Shown in pieces: positions 8,056 through 16,137 of a DNA stretch of 38,889 nt (position 1 is its first letter; every line of letters starts with the position of its first letter). Below the pieces are notes generated by a model, which was not told the origin of the DNA, made no database searches, and saw only the letters and a list, made by a program, of their open reading frames with translations. This DNA comes from Enterococcus aquimarinus (GTDB lineage Bacteria > Bacillota > Bacilli > Lactobacillales > Enterococcaceae): contig NZ_JXKD01000013.1 in the NCBI RefSeq assembly GCF_001885765.1, positions 38,712 to 77,600 of the forward strand. The letters are read 5' to 3'. The position numbers and the translations under genes are program-made.

Positions 8056-9276
8056 ATGGAAATTGCAGAAACATATGAACGACGCGATCAAGAATTATCA
8101 GCCATTGGAAGCGATCCAACAGGGGGGATGACTCGACTGTTGTACACCGATGTTTGGAAAGCAGGCCAAGAGTATGTAAAGGCTGAAATGGAAGCGTTTG
8201 GGATGAAGGCACAGTATGATGCAGTAGGAAATTTATTTGGACGAATTGAGGGAAAAGAACTTCCTGAAGAAACAATTATGTCTGGTTCTCATATTGATAC
8301 CGTTGTAAATGGTGGTCATCTTGATGGCCAATATGGGGTTCTAGCTGCACTTACGGCGATGGAATATCTTGTGTCGACTTATGGGCAACCGAAACGATCA
8401 ATGGAAGTGATTTCTTTAGCTGAAGAAGAAGGCAGTCGTTTTCCAACCGTTTTTTGGGGGAGCAAAAATTTTGTCGGTGAAGCGAACAATCAAGAAGTAG
8501 CAGAAATCACCGATGCGAACGGCTTACGTTTCGTTGATGAAATGCGTCGTCAAGGGTTTGATTTTAAAGCAGCACAAGCAAAACGCGAAGATATTAAAGC
8601 CTTTGTGGAAATCCATATCGAGCAAGGTAGTGTGTTAGAAAAAGAACAACTACAAGTAGCCGTAGTGAACAATATTGTCGGTCAACGCCGCTATACGGTT
8701 GTGTTAAAAGGGCAAGCCAATCATGCAGGAACAACACCAATGGGGTATCGTCACGATGCTGTCTATGGTTTTGCGAAAATTTGTAGTGAAGCGATTGATC
8801 GTGCAAAAGAAGTGGGCGATCCGTTAGTCTTAACTTTTGGAAAAGTAATTCCAAAACCAAATACGGTCAATGTGGTGCCAGGAGAAGTCGAGTTTTCGAT
8901 TGATTGTCGCCATACTGATGCAGCAGCTTTAAAAGAATTTACGGAAGCTTTGGAAGTACGTATGAAAGAAATTGCTGCTGAACATGAATTAGGAATTGAA
9001 ATCGAATTATGGATGGATGAATTACCGATTCCAATGGACCAAACGATTGTGGATGTGATTGAATCACAAGCGGAAAAAGGCAATTATAAATACCGTATGA
9101 TGCATAGTGGCGCAGGACATGATTCTCAAATTATTGCACCGCACTATCCAACGGCGATGATTTTTGTACCAAGTATTGGTGGGATTAGTCATAATCCGGC
9201 AGAAAATACGAATATCGAAGATTTAATCGAAGGAATTAAAATTCTAACCGATACACTCTACGAATTAGCCTATTAA
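8056..9276 (+). CDS. allC: Allantoate amidohydrolase
   Basis: A 406-residue M20/amidohydrolase enzyme of the AllC/hydantoinase-carbamoylase family (E. coli AllC is 411). It hydrolyses allantoate to ureidoglycine, CO2 and NH3. The two-metal site is visible: GSHIDTV near residue 76, HLDGQYGV near 88, EEEGSRF near 122 and HIEQGSVLE near 185, with a C-terminal histidine in IGGISHNPAE. QRRYTVVLKGQANHAGTTPM near 213-232 is the lid/dimer segment. GAGGAGGT (8043-8050) picks the ATG at 8056, although a TTG 15 bases earlier is in frame. It is separated from allK by a terminator and convergent with pucR. It could be confused with beta-ureidopropionase, but context favours allantoate. Confidence 0.93.
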   Translation: MEIAETYERRDQELSAIGSDPTGGMTRLLYTDVWKAGQEYVKAEMEAFGMKAQYDAVGNLFGRIEGKELPEETIMSGSHIDTVVNGGHLDGQYGVLAALTAMEYLVSTYGQPKRSMEVISLAEEEGSRFPTVFWGSKNFVGEANNQEVAEITDANGLRFVDEMRRQGFDFKAAQAKREDIKAFVEIHIEQGSVLEKEQLQVAVVNNIVGQRRYTVVLKGQANHAGTTPMGYRHDAVYGFAKICSEAIDRAKEVGDPLVLTFGKVIPKPNTVNVVPGEVEFSIDCRHTDAAALKEFTEALEVRMKEIAAEHELGIEIELWMDELPIPMDQTIVDVIESQAEKGNYKYRMMHSGAGHDSQIIAPHYPTAMIFVPSIGGISHNPAENTNIEDLIEGIKILTDTLYELAY

Positions 9277-9321
9277 AAAAAACGGTTTAAGAAAGCTTTT
9301 GCTTTTCTTAAACCGTTTTTT
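9274..9321. terminator. Bidirectional terminator between allC and pucR
   Basis: AACGGTTTAAGAAA-type stem with its complement TTTCTTAAACCGTT, closing on a short loop, with A-run on the left and T-run on the right. It would end allC rightward and pucR leftward. Confidence 0.88.
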
Positions 9322-9337
9322 GCTAAATTCAGATGAA

Positions 9338-10960
9338 TTATCGACTCGCCGATAATTCTAACGCTACCCGTAATGTTAAACTATTTTCTGTATTTTGGAC
9401 GGAGAGTCCTAAAATTTCTTCACATTGTTTAATTCGGTATTTAATCGTATTGCGATGTAAGTATAGTTCACTCGCTGTTTTTGTGATTTCACAGTTAAAA
9501 CCTAAAAACGTTGCTAAGGTTTTTCGCAATTCAATCATTGTGTCATCACTTGGATAGGCGAGCTCTTTTAGTGTCTGTTCACAAAAATAATGAACATCTT
9601 TCAAGTCGAGTTTTTCAAATAAGCCGCTTAAGCCTTTTGGTTGATAGTGTTGAATGATTTCGGGATACAGTAATTGCGTTGTTGCCTCAAGAGAATCGAG
9701 CGCTTCAATATATGAATCGCCAATTTCTTCTACCGTTTCATGCACATTCCCAAAAGCAAAGCGTAACTGAATCGGAAGGATGTGATGAAGTTCTTCTACA
9801 AGTTCAATTAGCACTTCTTCTGTATTGCTTTGCGGCGTTTGAAACAAGAGAAACAGATTATTCGTATGCCGTAATTTAAAAATTGCGACATCTTTTAGTC
9901 GAAGCGGTAAGAATTCATTGAGCCAATTGCCGACAATTTGTCCTTCTTCCTTTTGATAACGAACGTGATGTTTGGTCTCTTCAGACGAAACACAATAGGC
10001 AATAGCGACTTGATACGTTTTACTTTTGATAAGACCATAACTCTTTCCTAAATCAAGCCAATTGCGTGTCTGTTGATTCACTTTGGCATCAATCAGTTGG
10101 CTGTAAAAATCTGTTTTTAAATGCTCAAAAGATTTATTGACTTCCTGATTTTTATAAAGCATTAGCGTCAAGACGAGAATCGCTTGATCAATCGCAAATT
10201 CTGAAATCGGAAAAGGAATGTTTTCTGGTGTCACAATCAATAAATAAAAGGGGAAATAATGATTCACTTTAATTGGATAACACGTCATTTGAACGGGTTT
10301 GTGATCCGTATCTTTTAGTATGAAAGCCGATTTTTCCCGATCGATTTTGCGAAAGTCTTCAGCTGAAAGTTGATTGACATAATGCGATGCGGGTTTCCCT
10401 TCGTCAGAAAAATGGCGCGAATGGGCAATGATCGATTGCCAAGGGCTCAACAAGATAATCGGCACATTAATGATTTTCCCGAATTCGGCAATAAAACGAG
10501 CATTGCTCACATCATGCATCAACAAATCAGAAAACCGATTTTGAATATCAAACGCATACGTCATTTGTTGCGTTTTATCATTCCAAAGATAGCTTAATAT
10601 TTGGTGCAAAAGAGCGCCTAATGGTTGTGTGTCAGGGATTTTAATAATCGGCAAATCGATTTCAGAAGCATATTCTAAGATATGAGGATCAATTTCATTT
10701 AAGAAACGTCCTGTTTTGATAGCCAAAGCAGCGGATTGATGCTCTTTTAATTCACGAATCAACCGCTTAAGCCCTGTTTGGTCATGTTGATAATTCATCG
10801 CCGTTGTCAAAATAATCGTATGTTGAGGAATATAATTGGCAACGTCGGGTGTTTCAGTAATTTCAGCGCTTTCAATTGGTTGCTCCAACGATTTATGTGT
10901 GGATAAAACAATCAGGTCAGAAAAGCGGGGTGTATTGAGTAATTCTTGTAATGTTTTCAT
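9338..10960 (-). CDS. pucR: PucR-family transcriptional regulator
   Basis: A 540-residue PucR-type regulator (B. subtilis PucR is of similar length and controls purine/ureide catabolism, with allantoin, allantoate and urate as reported effectors). The N-terminal PucR domain covers about residues 1-115 (LQELLNTPRFSDLIVLS...). A central GGDEF-like/CdaR region follows, and the C-terminal helix-turn-helix lies at about 475-535 (TKTASELYLHRNTIKYRIKQ). The start is probably the ATG at 10960, with GAGGTG six bases upstream; a GTG nine bases earlier is part of that ribosome site. It is divergent from pucG and sits inside the pathway locus, so it is the probable activator of the ureide genes. Confidence 0.9.
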   Translation of the reverse strand: MKTLQELLNTPRFSDLIVLSTHKSLEQPIESAEITETPDVANYIPQHTIILTTAMNYQHDQTGLKRLIRELKEHQSAALAIKTGRFLNEIDPHILEYASEIDLPIIKIPDTQPLGALLHQILSYLWNDKTQQMTYAFDIQNRFSDLLMHDVSNARFIAEFGKIINVPIILLSPWQSIIAHSRHFSDEGKPASHYVNQLSAEDFRKIDREKSAFILKDTDHKPVQMTCYPIKVNHYFPFYLLIVTPENIPFPISEFAIDQAILVLTLMLYKNQEVNKSFEHLKTDFYSQLIDAKVNQQTRNWLDLGKSYGLIKSKTYQVAIAYCVSSEETKHHVRYQKEEGQIVGNWLNEFLPLRLKDVAIFKLRHTNNLFLLFQTPQSNTEEVLIELVEELHHILPIQLRFAFGNVHETVEEIGDSYIEALDSLEATTQLLYPEIIQHYQPKGLSGLFEKLDLKDVHYFCEQTLKELAYPSDDTMIELRKTLATFLGFNCEITKTASELYLHRNTIKYRIKQCEEILGLSVQNTENSLTLRVALELSASR

Positions 10961-10994
10961 GAATGTCACCTCAGTGTGAATATGGATTGCTTTT

Positions 10995-11000
10995 ATTGTA
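10995..11000 (-). promoter_or_regulatory. Candidate pucR -10 element
   Basis: On the minus strand the sequence reads TTGTACAATA, giving a TACAAT -10 about 35 bases before the pucR start. No good -35 is seen at 17 bases. The divergent pucG promoter also uses a TGTACAAT element (11071-11078). Confidence 0.4.
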
Positions 11001-11055
11001 CAAGAGAATACGAAAGAAAGACAGGTTTTTTATACTTTTCGGACAAATAAAGGTA

Positions 11056-11068
11056 AATCTTAGGTTAA
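11056..11068 (+). promoter_or_regulatory. Candidate PucR box upstream of pucG
   Basis: AATCTTAGGTTAA matches 12 of 13 positions of the B. subtilis PucR box as I recall it (WWWCNTTGGTTAA). It lies between pucR and pucG, just upstream of the proposed pucG -10. The core TTAGGTTA recurs in front of the permease (12857-12864, minus strand) and the MFS transporter (16114-16121). Confidence 0.5.
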
Positions 11069-11072
11069 TGTG

Positions 11073-11096
11073 TACAATGAAACGAAAGCGCTTATC
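11073..11096 (+). promoter_or_regulatory. pucG -10 and downstream cre-like site
   Basis: TACAAT (11073-11078) is a probable -10 with no recognisable -35, as expected for an activator-dependent promoter. CGAAAGCGCTTATC (11083-11096) carries the cre core AAAGCGCTT just downstream, a position suited to CcpA repression. Confidence 0.42.
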
Positions 11097-11141
11097 CATT
11101 AAGATAAAGATAGTAAAAATATAAAGAGATGAGGGATCGCA

Positions 11142-12350
11142 ATGTATCAACAACCTATTTTTGAAGGTAGAACGATTATGACGCCTGGCCCCGTTGAGGC
11201 GCATCCTGCCGTATTACGTCAAATGGTCCAACCGATTTTAGGACAGTTTGATCCAGAATTTTTAAAAATCATGAATGAAGTCAAAGAAATGATTAAAGTC
11301 CCATTTGGTACAAAAAATAAGCAAGCTTTTGCGATTGATGGCACGTCTCGTTCAGGTTTAGAAGCGGCTTTATTGGCATTAATTGAACCCGGAGATAAAG
11401 TCTTAATTCCAGCTTATGGTCGTTTTGCGTATTTACTCGGTGAGATTTGTCAACGTGCACAAGCAGAAATCGTCTGGTTAGAAAAAGATTGGGAATCGCC
11501 GTTTGAACAGAGCGTGGTGATTGAAGCGATTAAAGAACATCAACCGAAAATTGTGGCGATGGTTCATGGTGAGACTGCTAATGCACAAATGCAACCACTC
11601 GATCAAATCGGTGCGTTTTGTCGAGAAAATGATGTATTCTTTGTGGTGGATATGGTTGCAACTTATGGTGGTATCGAGTTAAAAGTGGATGACTGGAAAG
11701 TGGATATTGCCATCGCCGGAACACAAAAATGTGTCAGCGTACCATCAGGAATGTCATTAATTACCTATAATGATCGCGTAGAAAAATACATTCAACCACG
11801 CTATCAAAAAGAACTAGGCTTAGGTTCTGATGAACAAAGTGAGCGTTACGTTCGGAGTAACTATTTAGATTTAACACAACTACAAAGATATTGGGGACCT
11901 GAACGCATCAATCATCATACGGAAGCGACTTCGATGGTTTATGCCTTACATGAAGGCTTACGGTTATTGTTATTAGAAGGTATGGAGAATGTCTATGCCC
12001 GTCACACGAAAAATGATCGCATCTTAACAGAGAGTTTAGAAAAGATGGGTCTAGAAATTTTCGGCGCACGGGAAACAAAAATGGGCACCGTTATTCCTGT
12101 CCGCATTCCAGAAGGCATCGATGGCGAAGAAGTTCGAGCGTTATTACTCGATCAATTCAAAATTGAAATCGCGTCTTCATTTGGTTCGTTAAAAGGAAAA
12201 ATTTGGCGTGTAGGAAATATGGGTTACAGTAGTCGTCAAACGAATGTCTTACATTTTTTAAGTGCCTTTGAGACCGTCTTGAAAAAAGTAGGCTATGAAT
12301 TTGATTATGGCGTCGGCAGTACGTATGCGTTAGAAGAATACTTGAAGTAA
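11142..12350 (+). CDS. pucG: (S)-ureidoglycine--glyoxylate aminotransferase
   Basis: A 402-residue class V, PLP-dependent aminotransferase related to B. subtilis PucG (about 416 residues). PucG moves the amino group of ureidoglycine to glyoxylate, giving oxalurate and glycine. Visible features: MTPGPVEAHPAVL near residue 13, IDGTSRSGLEAAL near 65 (PLP phosphate contacts), HGETANAQMQPL near 142, VDMVATYGG near 170 and the Schiff-base lysine in AGTQKCVSVPSG near residue 195. The ATG at 11142 follows GATGAGGGAT. It has its own divergent promoter with pucR and its own terminator. Alanine- or serine-glyoxylate aminotransferases look alike; the ureide context favours PucG. The source of glyoxylate is not encoded nearby. 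Confidence 0.85.
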   Translation: MYQQPIFEGRTIMTPGPVEAHPAVLRQMVQPILGQFDPEFLKIMNEVKEMIKVPFGTKNKQAFAIDGTSRSGLEAALLALIEPGDKVLIPAYGRFAYLLGEICQRAQAEIVWLEKDWESPFEQSVVIEAIKEHQPKIVAMVHGETANAQMQPLDQIGAFCRENDVFFVVDMVATYGGIELKVDDWKVDIAIAGTQKCVSVPSGMSLITYNDRVEKYIQPRYQKELGLGSDEQSERYVRSNYLDLTQLQRYWGPERINHHTEATSMVYALHEGLRLLLLEGMENVYARHTKNDRILTESLEKMGLEIFGARETKMGTVIPVRIPEGIDGEEVRALLLDQFKIEIASSFGSLKGKIWRVGNMGYSSRQTNVLHFLSAFETVLKKVGYEFDYGVGSTYALEEYLK

Positions 12351-12358
12351 GCTAGAAA

Positions 12359-12411
12359 TAAAAACATCTGATAAAGAAGCAACAGTTCATCCTTTGTCAG
12401 ATGTTTTTTTA
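12359..12411 (+). terminator. Rho-independent terminator after pucG
   Basis: ACATCTGATAAAG pairs with CTTTGTCAGATGT (one wobble) around a 15-base loop, followed by seven T. The cupin gene downstream therefore needs its own promoter. Confidence 0.82.
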
Positions 12412-12422
12412 AGAAGTTGATA

Positions 12423-12436
12423 TAAGAGCGCTTTCT
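12423..12436 (+). promoter_or_regulatory. Candidate cre site upstream of cupin gene
   Basis: TAAGAGCGCTTTCT matches 11 of 14 positions of the palindromic cre TGAAAGCGCTTTCA. It lies 39 bases before the cupin ATG, just downstream of a possible TTGATA -35 (12417-12422). Confidence 0.45.
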
Positions 12437-12474
12437 TTCTGAAGACGTGGAAATAATCAAGGAGTGGGGAAACA

Positions 12475-12834
12475 ATGGAGGAAGCTGGCATGATACAGCG
12501 GTTGTTTAAAATGAGTGAGATTGCTCAATTTGATCGCAAACAAGGTAAAAAGAATCTCTTTTATGAAACAGACCAAACGGCTGGCGCTGTCTGGTGTTTG
12601 GAACCAGGCCAAGAAATCCCTACCCATGCGCATGCTAAGGCAGATGATTTATGGATTTGCATTCAAGGAACGGGAACTTTTTATCCAGCGCAAGGGGAAG
12701 AAATTGAAATTACGGTAGGTGATTTGATTTTATCTCGTCCTGGAGAACAACATGGAATGAAAAATACGGGGCAGGAGCGTTTTATTTGCGTTGGTGTAGC
12801 GACACCTTTGCCATTGGATTTTATTCCGAAATAA
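12475..12834 (+). CDS. Single-domain cupin protein of the ureide locus
   Basis: A 119-residue protein made of one cupin barrel. The metal motif is seen as THAHAKADDLW near residue 44 (two histidines, with Asp where the usual Glu would be) and GEQHG near 91 for the last histidine. Two starts are possible: ATG 12475 behind AAGGAG, or ATG 12490 behind GGAGG (114 residues, MIQRLFKMSE), the latter better spaced. It lies between pucG and the permease with its own cre-like site. The function is unknown. It is too short and too different to call ureidoglycolate lyase AllA (about 160 residues). It might bind or isomerise a pathway intermediate, or be a small-molecule sensor. Confidence 0.8.
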   Translation: MEEAGMIQRLFKMSEIAQFDRKQGKKNLFYETDQTAGAVWCLEPGQEIPTHAHAKADDLWICIQGTGTFYPAQGEEIEITVGDLILSRPGEQHGMKNTGQERFICVGVATPLPLDFIPK

Positions 12835-12856
12835 ATTCACAAACAGCCGGCTAAGA

Positions 12857-12990
12857 TAACCTAAACGCAGCGTTTCGTCTAATGGTTGTCTTTTTAATCA
12901 CATATAAAATATCGTTAGCCGAATTAAACAAACAATAATTACGCTTTGTAACTTATGGACAATGAAAGTCAGAATAAAAATGCTTACAAT
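12857..12990 (+). promoter_or_regulatory. Permease control region: PucR-like box and promoter
   Basis: The 305-base gap from 12835 to 13139 has no gene. TAACCTAA (12857-12864) is TTAGGTTA on the minus strand, the candidate PucR motif. ATGAAA (12962-12967) and TACAAT (12985-12990), 17 bases apart, form a probable promoter; the 9-mer GCTTACAAT here is identical to that at allE. The resulting leader is about 145 bases, A/T rich, with no riboswitch I can recognise. Confidence 0.42.
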
Positions 12991-13139
12991 ATAGATGATA
13001 AAAGGTTGAAGGACTTTAATATTCATTCCATTTTATAAGGATAAGGTCGTCTAGGATAAAAAACGCGCGTAAGGTACAAAAAGATCACTTTTATCAAAAA
13101 AATGTAAGGGTTTTAATTCGTGAAAAAGGAGAGTTCAAC

Positions 13140-14648
13140 GTGGATATGAAAGATTATCAGGTAACCCAAGAAGAGGTTACACGCTTCAAAGAACGGAATT
13201 ATAATGATGATTTATTACCAAAAACAGAAGACAAGCGAAATATGGGGGTAAAAAACTTCTTTACATTATGGATGGGTTCCGTTCATAACATTCCGAACTA
13301 TACGGCTGTCGGAGGCTTCATCTTTTTAGGGCTCTCACCGATTAATGTCATGTTTGCATTAATCATTAGTGCGCTATTTGTTTCTGCCTTTTTAACGCTT
13401 AACGGAAAAGCAGGATCAAAATATGGGATTCCATTTGCCATGCATCTAAGAGCTACTTACGGTAACTTAGGAGCAAAATTACCCGGATTCTTACGCGGAG
13501 GCGTTGCGGCCATTGCTTGGTTTGGGTTACAAAACTACACAGGTTCATTGGCATTATTGATTATGATTGGGAAAATTTGGCCTGGATTTTTAGAAATTGG
13601 TGGTGGTACACAAATTTTAGGGATTAGTGTTCCAGGACTGATTTCATTTACGATTTTCTGGTTTATTAACGTTTTAATTGGGTTAGGTGGCGGCGGTATT
13701 TTAAATAAATTCACTGCGATTTTAAGCCCGATGATTTATATCGTCGTTGGAGGAATGGCGATTTGGGCATTACGTGTTGCAGGTGGCTTTGGGCCAATCT
13801 TAGCTTATAGCATTCCAGATGCGACCAGTTCAATCAATCCGATTTGGGCGTACTTTATTATCTTTAACTCCGTCATTGCTGTTTGGGCAGCGCCAGGAGC
13901 AAGTGTGTCTGACTTTACCCAAAATGCAACGTCGACAAAAGCGCAAATGATGGGTCAAACGTTAAGTTTAATGGTTGCATACCTGATGTTTGCTTTCTCA
14001 AGTGTTGTTATTTTAATTGGTGGATCCATTCACTATGGTATTCAAGAGTGGAATATCTTAAACTTAATTGAACGTTGGGATAGTTTCCCTGCGATTATTT
14101 TAGCCATGTCTGTTTTCTTGTTGACAACGATTTCAACCAATGCAACAGGGAATATTATTCCAGCAGGATACCAACTAACCGCGCTATTTCCGAAAAAATT
14201 AAACTATAAATCAGGTGTTATTGTAGCGAGTATCATTAGTTTCCTCATTATGCCATGGAAATTAATGGAAAATGCGGATAGTATCTTTATCTTCTTGAAT
14301 TCAATCGGAGCCGTTTTAGGTCCTGTTGCCGGCGTAATGATTGCCAGTTACTTTTTTGTTCAAAAAGAAGAAATCAATTTAGATGAACTTTACATGAATG
14401 TCGAGGAACACGATGAAAAGAACCAATACTACGGGTTGAATAAACCAGCCTATATTGCGACAATCGTAGCGTTAATCTTATCGCTCATTGGCCAATTCGT
14501 ACCAACATTCAAAGTGCTTTCAGATGTTTCGTGGTTCGTTGGATTTATTTCTGCTTTTGTTATTTATTTAGTATTAAAAAAAGCTACACTCACCAAAGAA
14601 GCTACACCCATTTATGAAAACCAATCTAAGGGAGGAAACAAAGAATGA
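13140..14648 (+). CDS. pucI: Allantoin permease, NCS1 family
   Basis: A 502-residue, 12-helix transporter of the nucleobase:cation symporter-1 family, close in pattern to B. subtilis PucI and E. coli AllP (YbbW). It brings allantoin across the membrane. Family signatures: LWMGSVHNIPNYTAVGG near residue 43, GIPFAMHLRATYGNLGA near 97, WFGLQNYTGSLAL near 125, PDATSSINPIWAY in the middle and PWKLMENADSIFIFLNSIGAVLGPVAGVM (in two parts, near 377-405). The start is taken as GTG 13140, with AAAGGAGAG ending seven bases before; ATG 13146 is possible. It overlaps allB by four bases, so the two are a transport-and-first-step unit. Confidence 0.9.
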   Translation: MDMKDYQVTQEEVTRFKERNYNDDLLPKTEDKRNMGVKNFFTLWMGSVHNIPNYTAVGGFIFLGLSPINVMFALIISALFVSAFLTLNGKAGSKYGIPFAMHLRATYGNLGAKLPGFLRGGVAAIAWFGLQNYTGSLALLIMIGKIWPGFLEIGGGTQILGISVPGLISFTIFWFINVLIGLGGGGILNKFTAILSPMIYIVVGGMAIWALRVAGGFGPILAYSIPDATSSINPIWAYFIIFNSVIAVWAAPGASVSDFTQNATSTKAQMMGQTLSLMVAYLMFAFSSVVILIGGSIHYGIQEWNILNLIERWDSFPAIILAMSVFLLTTISTNATGNIIPAGYQLTALFPKKLNYKSGVIVASIISFLIMPWKLMENADSIFIFLNSIGAVLGPVAGVMIASYFFVQKEEINLDELYMNVEEHDEKNQYYGLNKPAYIATIVALILSLIGQFVPTFKVLSDVSWFVGFISAFVIYLVLKKATLTKEATPIYENQSKGGNKE

Positions 14649-16009
14649 GTCATGATTTAGTAATCAAAAATGGATTAGTAATTTTAGAAAGCGGAGAAGT
14701 ACAAACAGACGTTGCTGTAAAAGACGGTCTGATTGTCGCAATCGGCGAAAATCTAGAGGGGGCAGAAGTGGTCGATGCAACAGGCTTAATCGTTAGCCCG
14801 GGAATGGTCGATGCGCACGTACATATTACCGATCCAGGCGGCAATTACCGTGATGAGTGGGAAGGATATGTGACCGGTACAGCTGCATGTGCTAAAGGTG
14901 GCGTAACATCTATTATGGAAATGCCATTAAACCAAATTCCAGCAACTGTTGACGGAAAAAGCATTGAAATTAAATATGCCGCAGGTAAAGATCGTCTGAA
15001 AGTCGATGTTGCATCTTATGGTGGCCTTGTACCATTTAACTTAAAAGGTGGCATTCAGGAACTAAATGATAATGGTGTCGCAGCTTACAAGTGCTTCTTA
15101 GGAACTTGTGGTGATCGTACAATTGATGGCGATTTTGAAAATGTCGATGACTATTCATTATATGAAGGAATGAAACAAATTGCGAAAACGGGTAAAGTAT
15201 TAGCCGTGCACGCAGAAAATCCAGATATTACCGATCGTTTAGGGGAAATTGCTTATAAAAATGGCGAAACAACCCTAGCTGCTTATGTCAATACTCGTCC
15301 GGTGTTTACGGAAGTAGAATCGATTCGTCGTGTCATTTATTTAGCAAAAGTTACTGGCTGTCGTGTTCATATTTGTCATATTGCTTGTCAAGAAGGTGTC
15401 GATGAAGTTGTAAAAGCGCAAAAAGAAGGCGTTGACGTGACGTGTGAAACATGTACACACTATCTATACTTTACGACAGATGAATTAGACGCCATTGGAC
15501 CAGTCGTGAAATGTTCACCTCCAATTCGTGACGCTGAGCAACAAGCAGGGTTATGGAAACATGTTGAAAATGGCGGTTTAGACTTCGTGACTTCTGACCA
15601 TTCTCCATGTACACCAGATTTGAAAGATAAAGAAAATGCTTTCGAAGCTTGGGGTGGAATCTCTGGAATCCAAAATAATGTGGATATCCTCTTTGATGAA
15701 GGCGTTCAAAAACGTGGATTACCATTGAAAAAATTTGCAGAAATCATTGCAACGAATCCAGCAGATCGTTTTGGTTTAGAACAAAAAGGACGCATCAGTA
15801 TTGGAAAAGATGCAGACTTCGTGTTAATTAAACCGGATGCACCATATACCTTGGAAGCAGAAGATTTAGAGTACCGTAACAAAATCAGTCCTTATATCGG
15901 TCGTGAAATCGGGGCGCAAGTGGTACACACAATCTTACGTGGACAAACAGTCTATAGTCAAGATGCGGGAGTAACAAGTGAATTCCCAGGTGTCTTTATT
16001 AAAAAATAA
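14645..16009 (+). CDS. allB: Allantoinase
   Basis: A 454-residue cyclic amidohydrolase (E. coli AllB is 453). It opens the allantoin ring to allantoate. The binuclear metal site is complete: DAHVHITDPG near residue 56, the carbamylated lysine in YKCFLG near 149, HAEN near 188, HICHIAC near 241 and TSDHSPC near 317. The ATG overlaps the permease stop as ATGA, behind GGGAGG, so translation is likely coupled. Dihydropyrimidinase and dihydroorotase share the fold, but RDEWEGYVTGTAACAKGGVTSIMEMP (split near 72-98) and the operon context point to allantoinase. Confidence 0.95.
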   Translation: MSHDLVIKNGLVILESGEVQTDVAVKDGLIVAIGENLEGAEVVDATGLIVSPGMVDAHVHITDPGGNYRDEWEGYVTGTAACAKGGVTSIMEMPLNQIPATVDGKSIEIKYAAGKDRLKVDVASYGGLVPFNLKGGIQELNDNGVAAYKCFLGTCGDRTIDGDFENVDDYSLYEGMKQIAKTGKVLAVHAENPDITDRLGEIAYKNGETTLAAYVNTRPVFTEVESIRRVIYLAKVTGCRVHICHIACQEGVDEVVKAQKEGVDVTCETCTHYLYFTTDELDAIGPVVKCSPPIRDAEQQAGLWKHVENGGLDFVTSDHSPCTPDLKDKENAFEAWGGISGIQNNVDILFDEGVQKRGLPLKKFAEIIATNPADRFGLEQKGRISIGKDADFVLIKPDAPYTLEAEDLEYRNKISPYIGREIGAQVVHTILRGQTVYSQDAGVTSEFPGVFIKK

Positions 16010-16019
16010 GTAAAAACAA

Positions 16020-16062
16020 AAAAAGATTGTTGGGGGTGTATTCACTACCCAACAATCTTTTC
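16020..16062 (+). terminator. Rho-independent terminator after allB
   Basis: AAAAGATTGTTGGG pairs with CCCAACAATCTTTT around a 13-base loop. It separates the permease-allB unit from the MFS gene. Confidence 0.88.
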
Positions 16063-16113
16063 TATTTATTTGGTTATTATGAATAAAGAATTCAGAAGAC
16101 AAATTCGTTATGA

Positions 16114-16121
16114 TTAGGTTA
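16114..16121 (+). promoter_or_regulatory. TTAGGTTA motif upstream of MFS gene
   Basis: Third intergenic copy of the TTAGGTTA core in the ureide locus, 17 bases before the MFS start and overlapping a TATAAA-like element. It fits the full PucR box only partly (9 of 13). Confidence 0.35.
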
Positions 16122-16137
16122 TAAAACAAGAGTTAGG

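Noticed and set aside
12475-12834. Cupin as ureidoglycolate lyase AllA
   Set aside because: Length (about 115-119 versus about 160) and motif layout do not match; kept as unknown cupin.
12997-13139. Possible purine or ureide riboswitch in the permease leader
   Set aside because: GGATAAGG-like bits recall purine aptamers, but the three-helix pattern and conserved junction bases are not there.
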